Positions 46,101 to 55,356 of a DNA stretch of 64,000 nucleotides are shown here, one piece after another. This DNA is from Aegilops tauschii subsp. strangulata. Lineage: Eukaryota > Streptophyta > Magnoliopsida > Poales > Poaceae. Each line of letters starts with the position of its first letter. Positions within the stretch are counted from its first letter, which is position 1. The notes beneath the pieces are model-generated. The model did no database searches and had not been told where the DNA came from. It saw only the letters and a list, made by a program, of their open reading frames with translations. A program made the position numbers and the translations under genes. The stretch spans positions 506,796,544-506,860,543 of the forward strand of contig NC_053037.3 of assembly GCF_002575655.3 (NCBI RefSeq), written 5' to 3'.

Positions 46101-47507
46101 ATGCCTGGATACATACTTGATCCTTTTTCCCTCTGGGGTGGTGAGATAAATCGACTTACTGGCGCAATCGATGTTCCCTCCATACATCGACAGCCAATCC
46201 ATGCCCAGTATCACATCCAACCCTTGTGACTCCAGAATTATAAGGTCTGAGGGGAAAGTATGACTACCTACGGTTAATGGCATCTGAAAACATCCTCTGC
46301 TTGCCATATACTCAGCTCCGGGTGAGGTTACTAGCATAGGTGTCTTAAGAACTTTAGTGGGCAACTTATACTTATCCACAAATCCCCTTGATATGTATGA
46401 ATGCGATGCACCAGTATCAAAAAGAACGAGTGCAGTAAACGACTTAACCAAAAACTTACCGATAACGGCGTCTGACTGCTCTTCAACCTCCTCCACGTTA
46501 ATGTGGATCACTTGTCCTCGGTTGAATAGGTTAGGCTTCTTCCCAGAGCTTCCATTTCCATTGCCATTCTTCAACTCAGGGCAATCATTGGCGTAGTGTC
46601 CAGTCTTCCCGCACTTGAAACAAGTAATGTGACTCTGGTCCTTCTTGGCAGGTGTGGCTGGGTTAGAGCGGTTCTGATTGTTGCTTGCTCCATTCCCATT
46701 CCCATTCTTGTGGCCATTGTGGTTATGAGAACTTCCTCCATTGTGAGTGTGGCCTCCATGGTTATGGGTAAATCCTCCCAAGTTCGGAGTAAAGCGAGGC
46801 TTCTGCTGAGCTCCTGAATTGTACTTCCCTTGTCCGTACTTCCTCTTGCGGCTATCAATCTGCTGCTGCTTCCCTTCAATCATGAGAGCCTTGTCTACCA
46901 ACTCCTAGTAGTTGTTGAATGTTGCCACCATCAACTGCATGCTCATCTCATCATTCAGCCCTTCCATAAACTTCTCCTGCTTCGCGGCATCTGTGGCCAC
47001 ATCATCAGAGGCATAGCGAGATAACTTGCTAAACTCATCCATGTACTGAGCTACAGTACGGTTTCCCTGGCCTAAGTTGCGAAACTCACGCTTCTTCATG
47101 CTCATAGCTCCAGTTGAGACGTGTGCTGTGCGGAATGCTTGCTGAAACTGATCCCAAGTGACATTGGCTATAGGGAAAGTGGTTGTGTAATTCTCCCACC
47201 ATGATGCTGCTGGTCCATCCAATTGATGTCCAGCAAAGCGCACCTTCTCAGCATCCGTGCAACCTGCGGTGGTCAAGTCCCTTCCAATACGGCGTAGCCA
47301 ATCATCAGCAACTATCGGCTCGGTGCTACTGGAAAACACCGGTGACTGCAACCTCAGAAAATGGGCTAAGTTGTCAACTGGAGGTGGTGGAGGTGGGTTG
47401 TTATTGTCTTGGTTCTTAACTAACAATTGCATCAAGGTATTATGCTGCTGGATTAACTGAGTGAGCTCCGGTGGGAAGGCAAATCCGGTATCACGTCTCG
47501 GAGGCAT
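43106..47507 (-). pseudogene. Gypsy gag-pol polyprotein, broken
   Basis: gag from ATG 47507; CCHC knuckle CFKCGKTGHYANDC (about 46572-46613); protease LFDTGASHSYIS; RT with [15 protein letters not shown] and [10 protein letters not shown]; RNase H ([16 protein letters not shown]); integrase with the HHCC zinc finger (HDSPYSIHPG...CDVCQRVK) and core (MDFITGLPRT, SDRGTQF); chromodomain-like tail to about 43140. Lesions: TAG at 46905-46907 in gag, TGA at 45849-45851 before RT ([12 protein letters not shown]), frameshift near 45190, frameshift near 44735, stops at 44511, 44220, 43917 and 43458. All frames otherwise align, so this was one polyprotein. It cannot now be autonomous. Confidence 0.92.
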
Positions 47508-47707
47508 CTGATGGGTTTAGAGGGAAGAGATTTAGAATAGAATGAGGTCTAGTGAGATAGCACTACCCATATGCACATGAGACAAACATAATCATATCAT
47601 ATCACTCAATCAATCAAGCAAGGGCATACAAACGGTCTAACTATCGTTACAGTGCTCAGACTACTACTATATACATGGGGGGATACTACTAGTCATATGG
47701 GGGTCAT

Positions 47708-48450
47708 CTAGAAATTTTGATCGGTGGAAGATTCCATGATATCTGCCCCAGCTTCGTCTTCATAATTATCATCACTGCTGTCGGGGTCAGAGTCGGTGTC
47801 GTCGATAATGATGTAGTCTTCGGAACAAATATCCTTGGGTTCGTCGTCTTCTCCTCTTGGCGCGGGATCTCCCATGGATACTCCGATCTTCATTATCAGG
47901 TCGTCATTCTTCTCCAATAGTATTGCGATTTCCTCCTCATATCCGTCGCACGTAGACTTGAGTTCCTCTTCTAGCTCCGTGATCTTGGTCATTTCCTTCT
48001 TTAGATCCATCATGCCTGCGCACATCTGGTTCTCCTGGCATCGAATGTGCTGGTTTAACTACTGGATGAAAGCTGCAATGGACATGTCCTTCCTGGTCCT
48101 GATCATCTCCCATTGCTCATCTCGGCGCCCACATATCTGGTAGATAGTGTCCTTCAGCTCCTGTTTGTAGACTTCTCCAATACGTACCATAGCAATGTGG
48201 GCTGCCATGCTCTTGCCTAGACTCCAGGTGGGTGCATCGAAGGAAAACTCTATGGGCTCAGTGACTGGCGTGAATGCCCTTCTGGAATATGAACTCGAAC
48301 ACTCCAACGCTCCTCTTCTGGTAAAGTGGCGGTGTAGGTCCCGGTGAAGCTTGGTATTCCGATGTTCAGGTACCTAGTGACCTCCTTCAAGTGTCGACCA
48401 AAGGGTGTGTCTTCATCAGGTTGTGCAAACTTGTTCCTTGAATCCACCAT
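47708..48450 (-). pseudogene. Pre-gag ORF of the Gypsy element (complete copy, damaged)
   Basis: Between the 5' LTR and gag lies a separate ORF with ATG at 48450 and stop at 47708, about 247 codons in the undamaged form. Segments: KFAQPDEDTPFGRHLKEVTR; TATLPEEERWSVRVHIP; TYQICGRRDEQWEMI-like text (DTIYQICGRRDEQWEM); a coiled coil (MMDLKKEMTKITELEEELKS); an acidic tail (IIIDDTDSDPD). It has a 1-bp deletion near 48275 and a TAG at 48059-48061, neither shared by the copy at 40337-39594. No domain is recognisable. It is not gag, which starts separately at 47507. Function unknown. Confidence 0.75.
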
Positions 48451-48543
48451 CCTAAAGAGTGGAAAAATGGAGAGAAGTCAGAAATGAGTAGAGAAGAGTG
48501 ACCTATGGCTTGTCTTAGTGGTCGTGTCCTACAGTCAGCGTGT

Positions 48544-48555
48544 GCTCTGATACCA
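48544..48555 (-). other. Primer binding site of the Gypsy unit
   Basis: TGGTATCAGAGC on the minus strand, three bases after the LTR end; complementary to initiator tRNA-Met. The second unit has the same site at 40431-40442. Confidence 0.85.
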
Positions 48556-48558
48556 TCT

Positions 48559-51170
48559 TGTAGCGACCCAACCTTAGACGGTCAAGTCTCTGTGCTTCAG
48601 TGTCATCCCTGGATCGGTAATCCTGACACACACAGTACTCGAAGGATTTATAACAGAGTGGCAATCACACACTTATTACATCGATGGTCTCCAAAGAGAA
48701 CTTATTACAATAAATATGGCTTAAGGCCATCTAAATAAGATAACAACGGAAGGCTTGGAAGATAAAGTGAGTCAGTCAACTCCAACGGCCTAGCGAACCT
48801 TACTCATCGTCTGAAAAGTCTGCAAGATAATACGTTGCAGCCCGAAAACAGGTCAGCACATGGAATATGCTGGCAATATAACACAGTAGACCAAAGAACA
48901 GATAAATACTATCACTAAATGCATATATGGCTCGTGGAGGCTGTAATGGTTAATATGTTTTGCGAAAAGCCAATTTTCCCTACAACAAAGGAATAAATTT
49001 TATTTAACTATCATGGTAGCTGAAACATTGAGAATGGTACCCCCATCTCAATCCCAATTAAAAGTAACTAACAACCCATCAAAATTAATTTAGAGTGATG
49101 AGATACAATAGGATAGTCCAAGTACTAGATACTCAAGACGTCCATAACCGGGGACACGGCTAACCATGATTAGATTGTACATTCTGCAGAGGTTTGCGCA
49201 CTTTTCCCCACAAGACTCGATCTCCTCCATTGGATTTCTCGCAATACATGGTGTTTGAAAAACGGATGACCGAGACACAGTCTTTCAGAAACATTACCTC
49301 TTTACTCCGGGTGGACCGGTACACCTACTTTCCCCTACATCTGCTAGTCCACCTCTTCAAGAGGTCATGTAGCATACTCAACTATGCCAGAGCCCATAAT
49401 GGCTTGTGGCTGCACACAGAAGTTTCTAGCATGAAATATCTCACGGTCCCTTTGAGCCTGGGTGGCGGACCGTAGGAGGATCACACGGTATATCCCCGGG
49501 ATCTCCTAGGACAACACTGGATTCCCTAGATGCCCAAAACAAGCAATCCACCCAGATGTGTATTAAAGTTGCCACCTTAAGTTGAACCATTAAATAACAA
49601 TCTCACATCTGTCATGGATTCATTCACCCAAACCACATCTACGAGCATAGCATAGCAATAATAGCATAACTTAGAAGTAACTCCCAAGGTTTGATAATAA
49701 ACAGGGCAATAGGTTCTACCTCATCATCTACTTCCCAATACCCACAAGTTAATCACATCGTAGTCATGTAGTGTTTGAGGATTGGAACTAATGCATAAAA
49801 ATTGGGTATGAAAAGAGTATGATCAGTGTGTTACTTGCCTTGCCGACGGTCTGCAAAACCTAGAGACTCGTAGTAGCACGCTTCGCACTCCGGGAATTCT
49901 ATCGCAAACAAACAATAGCATACATCAGCAATCAATCATAGATGCACGGGTAAAACTCAAATAAAGAGATCGAATCTGAAAACGCAACTGAAGAGATTGG
50001 ATTTGCAAAAAGAATCAAATCAAACGGAGCAACGAAACTCAAACTACGAAAGAAACAAGATCCGTTTACTAATCTGGACTAAAGTCAAATTTTACAGTAC
50101 CAAAATCTTGTTCAAGTTGGTTAAACAGAAAGAGGGCTTCGAGACGAAGATCTAGGCGCTTGAATCGCCTGATTTCGATAAACGAGCGAAAAATAAACTA
50201 AAACGAAAATCGGGTCAGAAATCGCGATCGAAAATAATTGCGAAAAACCCTGGAAAAGAAAACTGGCGAACAGGTTAACGAACGAACGTTCGCTGTCTGT
50301 AACTAGCGGGTGAACGGCGTTCATTAAAATCGAACGTACGGACGAACGTCCGCAATTTAACCGAACCGAGAAAAATCGAACCGATCCATTTTTAAAGAAA
50401 ACAGATCTAGGGTTTAAAAAAACCGAACTAACCAAAAAAACGACGGTCAACTCGCGAAAACCGGCGGCGGCGGCTACCTCGGCGGCGGGATCCGGCGGGG
50501 CGGGGCGGCGGCGAGTGGCGGCGGCGGCGCGCGGCTCGCGGATCGAGGCGGCGGCGCGGGCTGGCGGCTAGGGTTCGGGAGGCGCGGCACGGCGGCTGGC
50601 AGGCTGCGGGGTCTCGGGCCCCCGGCTTATAAAGAGGCCGGCCGGGTTGGTGTCCAGGTCGGACACGGCCCGGTAAGGCAGTTGCACCTTTTTTTAAAAA
50701 AATATTCTGACGCGCAGAAAAACGAAGAAAAGAAGTACTAAACGGATTCAAAAAATCCTGAAATAAATTTTCCCCGTCCTCTAAAAATCTACCGGACAAG
50801 GTGGACATTTATTTAGGACTCTAATGCAATTTTGAAAATCGCATACTTTTCCTAATTCAAATAAAATAGCAATAAAATCCAAATAAAAATGTTTATTTGT
50901 TTTTAATATTTTTCCTCCAATATTTCTTTATTTTGGGGAAGTCATATTATCCCCTCTCATATATTTTGATATGAAATATTTTTGGAGAGAAAAATAATTA
51001 AAACAAATGACCCTTGTTTCAATATTTGATAAAATTCAAATATGAAAACAATGAAATCCCCAACTCTCTCCGTGGGTCCTTGAGTTGCTTAGAATTTCTA
51101 GGATCGCAAAGCAAATATGCAAATGAAATATGATATGCATGAATGATCTATGTATAACATTCCAAATTGA
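48559..51170 (-). mobile_element. Gypsy 5' LTR, truncated at its outer end
   Basis: Matches 40446-43105 but stops at CATTCCAAATTGA, lacking the last roughly 18 bp that would include the TGTAAC terminus. TATA box CTTTATAAG at 50626-50634. The truncation joins directly to GAACGGATGCAAGCGG of the SANT-like 3' fragment. Confidence 0.88.
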
Positions 51171-51540
51171 ACGGATGCAAGCGGAGCAGGCAGCCCGGAT
51201 GCAGGCGGAGGAGGCAGCTCGGATGCAGGCGGAGGAGGCTGCCCGGACGCATTCCACCTGGAGCAGGACACATTTCGGGCGGAGCAGGCGCCCAGCCAGT
51301 GATCTCCGTCACGCTCGAACATTGATTTTATTTTGCCATGTCCGGTTTGTTGAACTATGATTTGCTTTGCTTTCTTTCGAACTTTGGCATTCGGTCAGTT
51401 TGTACCGTATGATCGACGTGAATGGATTGCATGGATTTAAGGACCAATATTTGCGAAATATGAATATGTGGTGCAACATTTGAGAGGTGCCCGGTCGGCC
51501 GGGTTTACTAAGTCCGGTTGTAGATGCTCTTAATAAAAAA
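51171..51540 (+). pseudogene. Probable 3' end of the SANT-like gene with an 8-residue repeat
   Basis: The frame from ATG 51175 reads three units of MQAE(E/Q)AAR, then THSTWSRTHFGRSRRP and a stop near 51360. The charged helical repeat is typical of coiled-coil C-terminal tails. The sequence after the stop (TTGCTTTGCTTTCTTTCGAA to GTAGATGCTCTTA) looks like a 3' untranslated or terminal region that I recall from Harbinger-linked genes. That it belongs to the gene cut at 39022 is inferred from position and orientation; some coding sequence between the two pieces is missing. Confidence 0.4.
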
Positions 51541-53209
51541 TATTTTATAGAAATGTTGCGCAAGTCGTCCTTACTTATATAGCAAAGGCCATCATGAACG
51601 GAAGCGACTTTCTGGTGGACGCCGGCTCGTGTGGACTGTATCCTAGCCATAGAACGATTCCTCGAGATGCTCAAACATCACTTCCCTGTCCCTCGTACTA
51701 GTTTCCTAGGAACAGGGTGTAGGTGGCATAGGCGTACAAGCTTGGCACAAGTGTATCCTCGCGTGGATCTGTATGTGCACATGCGCAGGGAAGAAGGAGT
51801 TGGTGACCTGCCGATGTACTGCTAGCTTGATGGGGTGGTGTGGGCCACAATGTAGAAACTTTTTGCCTGACGTGACAAAAGGAGACCCTGCTAATGTTTC
51901 ATCATGCACAGTGCAGATCTCTCGCGTCTAGTGGATCTAAAAAGAAATTAGTCAGGGTCACTAATCAAATCTACTTGATTAGTTTAATGTGCCGGATAAA
52001 AAACAGATTGATAAAATCTAAAAACAGTATCGTGGACGGTGCATTTGATCCTTTTTTCAAATGATTCAAAAATCATATTTGTCAAGTTTCAAAAAAACAA
52101 CTTTGAAAACTTATACATATTCACCCTGTGAAAATTTGTTCAAAAAATATTATGACTTGCAAGCTGTACAAAAAAAATCTTGGTCCAACAACAAAAAAAT
52201 TGACCCACTTTTATTGACATATTTGTTTTTATTTGTTTACGTCCCATATGAAAGTACATTGTTATTAAATTCTGTTGAATGTGTTGTATATGCATTTGTG
52301 TATGTACAAAAAAGATTTGATTTTTTTTGCGCTGTGGAAATATTGTTTTTCTCAAAAGTCCACCAAAAGACATTTTTACCTTCTTACAGACTAGGCTCAA
52401 AGATGGTTTGTTGCAAAAGAACAAAATTTGGTAATACAAAAAATTATACAACGGGTGGCACAATAATACATTAATCTTTTATTTTCGGGAGAGTAATACA
52501 TTAACCTAACAAACTGTGCGAGACCAATTCTTGTTCAGAGCCCCAACTATGCAGAAACTTCTAACGGTCATATAAAAACAGTTTAATCCTAGTTTAGGTA
52601 AATGGCCCTGACAAGCAGATGGTACTAACAGACAATATAGCAGTATTATTTTATGGATAAAATCGAAGAACACCTATAAGTCTACCTAATGAAATTATAA
52701 GGTGACAGTATAGAGTTTAAGATAATTTGTGACCAGAAAAATATTTGATAATATTGAGAGTTATAAAAATATCTGGACGAGCGTCACAATAATAAATTAC
52801 TTTAAAGCAGTCTGTACGAGATTAATAGGTGTTTAGTGGACTTAATAGACTGTTAATATCATACTCTCTGTGCATTACACTGACTAACAAATTGGTCTTA
52901 TTGGCGGATTATTATTCTATGTGCTCTCGTGAGGGGTCAATTGGGCACAAGGTCACGTCACATCGAACTGTTCTTGGTGGCAGAGGGTAAATTGAAATGG
53001 TGCTGTACTCATCACGTGTGTTCCAGCAGCTAGATTCTTTGTCAATAAAGCTAGCTACCTATAGCTGCCGGGATACAGGCTTTGACGAGGCTCGGGGGGA
53101 CAGAACTCGTAAATACCGGGAGGGATCTGATCAGTTAGGATAACGGATGGGCAGGATATGGTTCGTAGAGTGCTCGTCCACCATAAGGCATTTTCGCATC
53201 ATGAACCCA
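51541..53209. other. Intergenic stretch, no gene recognised
   Basis: AT-rich from 51900 to 52900, with many A-runs (52080-52200) and a Lys/Tyr-rich ORF at 52061-52474 that shows no similarity I recognise and mirrors an ORF on the other strand. The last 200 bp before 53210 are the 3' flank of the sulfotransferase gene. Confidence 0.5.
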
Positions 53210-54241
53210 CTAGTTCTGATCTGCGGTTGCCGGTGTCAACGCGAAACCCGATCCTCTGAACTTGCTCTTGGTGATCTCATCGATCCTTCTCGCCATCTCC
53301 GGCGTCAGGTGGTTCTTCCAGTCGCCAACGACGCCGCGCCGGAAGAATATGTTGTTCGCCACTGAGTCCTCGATCATGGCGGTCTTCCCGGAGCGGTTCA
53401 CCTCCAGTCCCGCCAGGCTCTCCATGGCGCATGCCTCCACGATCTCCCTGTCCACCCTGGCTTCCCGCTCCTCTGCCGTGAACGGGCGCCCGACAAACTC
53501 CGCGAGGCGCCTCAGCTGGCCGATCGTGTCGGCGGCGAGCTCCTCGTAGGTCAGGAAGAGAACCTGCTCCGGCCTCTCCACGTGCCAGCGCCAGTAGCCA
53601 AGTGCGTGCTCCCAGAAAGGCCCAAACAGCGAGACGCCGTCGCAGAAGTGCTGGAACGCCTCGCCGAGGTCCCACGGCGACGGCGCGAACCGGTTCCAGA
53701 AGTGCCAGAGCGACACGAAGCAGTCCTTGGGGTCCCGGCATAGGTACACCACCTTGCAGCCGGAGGCGACGACTGACTCCGGCAGCGACCGGGACGGGAT
53801 GTGCGTCATCAGGAGCCGCGGCGCGGGGAGGGAGCTCAGGTCGGGGATCTGGCCGTTGCTGAAAACCTGGACCTCGAGGAAAGGGATGAGCTGGTGGGGG
53901 CTGTGGGCTGCGAGCGGCGCGAGTGCGGGCCCGTCCGCGGTGCGGCGGAGGGTCGCGAACAGGAGCGCCTTGAGCCAGGTGGTGCCGGACTTGGGGAAGG
54001 TGGCGAGGAAGACGTCGGTGTCGCGCGCCTTGAGGTGCCGCTTGATGACCATGGCGTTCACGACGGCCGGCGTGAACGCGTACCAGCCGTCTGGGTGGTG
54101 GGTGTACGGGCGGCCGATGCCGCTAGGCGCCGTCGGGTAGGTGGACACGACCTCTAGGAGCTGGTCGTAGATTTCTTTGTGGGACGCTGCCTTGTCGTCG
54201 GCTTTGGGTGCAGAGGAGGAGGATTGTGGAGAGGACGCCAT
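53210..54241 (-). CDS. Cytosolic sulfotransferase (SOT family), intact
   Basis: Single-exon gene of 343 codons, the usual length and structure for plant SOTs, which move a sulfonate group from PAPS to hydroxyl groups of small molecules such as flavonoids, brassinosteroids or hydroxyjasmonate in the cytosol. Visible motifs: PAPS 5'-phosphosulfate loop PKSGTTW (residues 83-89), catalytic His in MTHIPSR (His147), 3'-phosphate binding YLCRDPKDCFVSLW (Arg169, Ser177), and the C-terminal RRGVVGDWKNHLT (301-313) with the GxxGxxK pattern. I chose the ATG at 54241 (MASSPQSS) over the in-frame ATG 21 codons upstream because the upstream part looks like leader and the TATA box fits. GC-rich codon use differs from the surrounding transposons. 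The substrate cannot be told from sequence. Confidence 0.95.
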   Translation of the reverse strand: MASSPQSSSSAPKADDKAASHKEIYDQLLEVVSTYPTAPSGIGRPYTHHPDGWYAFTPAVVNAMVIKRHLKARDTDVFLATFPKSGTTWLKALLFATLRRTADGPALAPLAAHSPHQLIPFLEVQVFSNGQIPDLSSLPAPRLLMTHIPSRSLPESVVASGCKVVYLCRDPKDCFVSLWHFWNRFAPSPWDLGEAFQHFCDGVSLFGPFWEHALGYWRWHVERPEQVLFLTYEELAADTIGQLRRLAEFVGRPFTAEEREARVDREIVEACAMESLAGLEVNRSGKTAMIEDSVANNIFFRRGVVGDWKNHLTPEMARRIDEITKSKFRGSGFALTPATADQN

Positions 54242-54327
54242 GAAATTTGATGGATGTCTCGTGGTTCGTGAAGACCCGTTTGTACAGCGCTCTACTTTGT
54301 GCAACGAGAATGCCCAGATGTTTTCTG

Positions 54328-54336
54328 CTTATAAAG
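54328..54336 (-). promoter_or_regulatory. TATA box of the sulfotransferase gene
   Basis: CTTTATAAG on the minus strand, about 87 bp upstream of the ATG, allowing a leader of roughly 55-60 bases. Confidence 0.6.
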
Positions 54337-54500
54337 ATCTTGTCCCTCTCTGGCCCTCTCAACTTTTTTTTTCAAATTGGCCCTCTCAACTTTAATAGGT
54401 GGGACTCCGTGTTGGCATGCCTCATCATCCAACCACTTCCTTCTACCGTTTTCCACTATCAAAACTAATCTAAAACAGTATACAAGATTTTTTAGTATAC

Positions 54501-54594
54501 TATTCCCTCTATCCCAAATAAGTGTCTCAACTTATACTAACTTTAATACAAAATTATACTAATCTTGAGACACTTATTTTGAGACGGAAGGGTA
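54501..54594. mobile_element. Stowaway MITE upstream of the sulfotransferase gene
   Basis: 90 bp (54503-54592) with TA on both sides. Ends TTCCCTCTATCCCAAATAAG and, reversed, CCTTCCGTCTCAAAATAAGT; GTGTCTCAA lies in both arms. It is about 260 bp upstream of the coding start, so within the likely promoter. Confidence 0.85.
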
Positions 54595-54769
54595 TAATCT
54601 AAGGTTTCACGACTTGGTGCAAATACCTTGCTGGTAAGTAAGGGTGCAAGGCAGCGTCCCGCACAAACCGGCCTTTTATGCATGCATAATCTAGCTAAAA
54701 CGGAGTTTCTCCTTTTATGCATGCATAGCAGGACGGGTTCGGACGCCGCTCTACACCTCCACTAGTAGA

Positions 54770-55030
54770 AAAAGGGGGTTTTATCCCGGTTGGTAAGGGT
54801 TTTTTGTCCCGGTTTTCGAACCGGGACTAAAGGGTCGTTATTAAAGCCCTAACCCTCTAGTCCCGGTTTTTACACGAACCGGGACAGAAGGTCCTCCACG
54901 TGGCCGCTGCTGCCAGCCCAGGCAGGGGGGCCGGGACCAATAGGCAGGGCCTTTTGTCCCGGTTGGTGTCACCAACCGGGACCAATAGGCATCCACGCGT
55001 CAGCATTTCAGGGGCTGGGGTTTTTATTTT
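54770..55030. repeat. Subterminal repeats of the second CACTA
   Basis: Palindromic TCCCGGTT...AACCGGGA words at 54783, 54808-54827, 54863-54884 and 54958-54985, the usual transposase-binding pattern. A G-run block follows at 55038-55062. 55063-55356 is non-coding. Confidence 0.8.
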
Positions 55031-55356
55031 TTCTAAAGGGGGGGTGGGGGGTTTTGGGGGGTTAATTTAGGTGTTTCATATATTGTGTTAGCTAGCTAAT
55101 TAATAGAGAGAAGTGTCCTCTCTTATCTCCGTGCTTGGTCGACGCTACGTACTATATACGTATGGAGAGGACTAGACACGCTAGCTAGTAAGCAAATGAA
55201 GGAAACAGAAGATCGTCATGAACATATGCATACAGAGAGAAGTGATATCGACCACCTCTCCTTCTCCGAGAGATTGGTCGAACAACAAGTTCTCGTATAT
55301 CTATCTGACACTACCGGCTACATATATACAATAATTATCTCTTACAATATAATCTC

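Larger units (their letters stand above)
39023..51170 (-). mobile_element. Tandem Gypsy (chromodomain type): LTR - internal - shared LTR - partial internal
   Basis: Minus-strand order: a truncated LTR (51170-48559), complete internal region (48558-43106), full LTR (43105-40446), then a second internal region with its own primer binding site, pre-gag ORF and the start of gag (40445-39023). The middle LTR therefore serves as 3' LTR of one unit and 5' LTR of the next. Both outer boundaries fall inside SANT-like gene sequence. Domain order PR-RT-RH-IN with a chromodomain-like tail (KVQWSHHTEDEATWERE, about 43200-43250) places it in the chromovirus group, Tekay-like by its long LTRs. Confidence 0.88.

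Noticed and set aside
52061..52474. A 137-residue Lys/Tyr-rich ORF
   Set aside because: AT-rich sequence with A-runs, an equally long ORF on the opposite strand and no recognisable similarity.
53262..54157. Plus-strand and alternative-frame ORFs over the sulfotransferase
   Set aside because: They are antisense or shifted shadows caused by high GC content; the SOT motifs are in the 54241-53210 minus frame.
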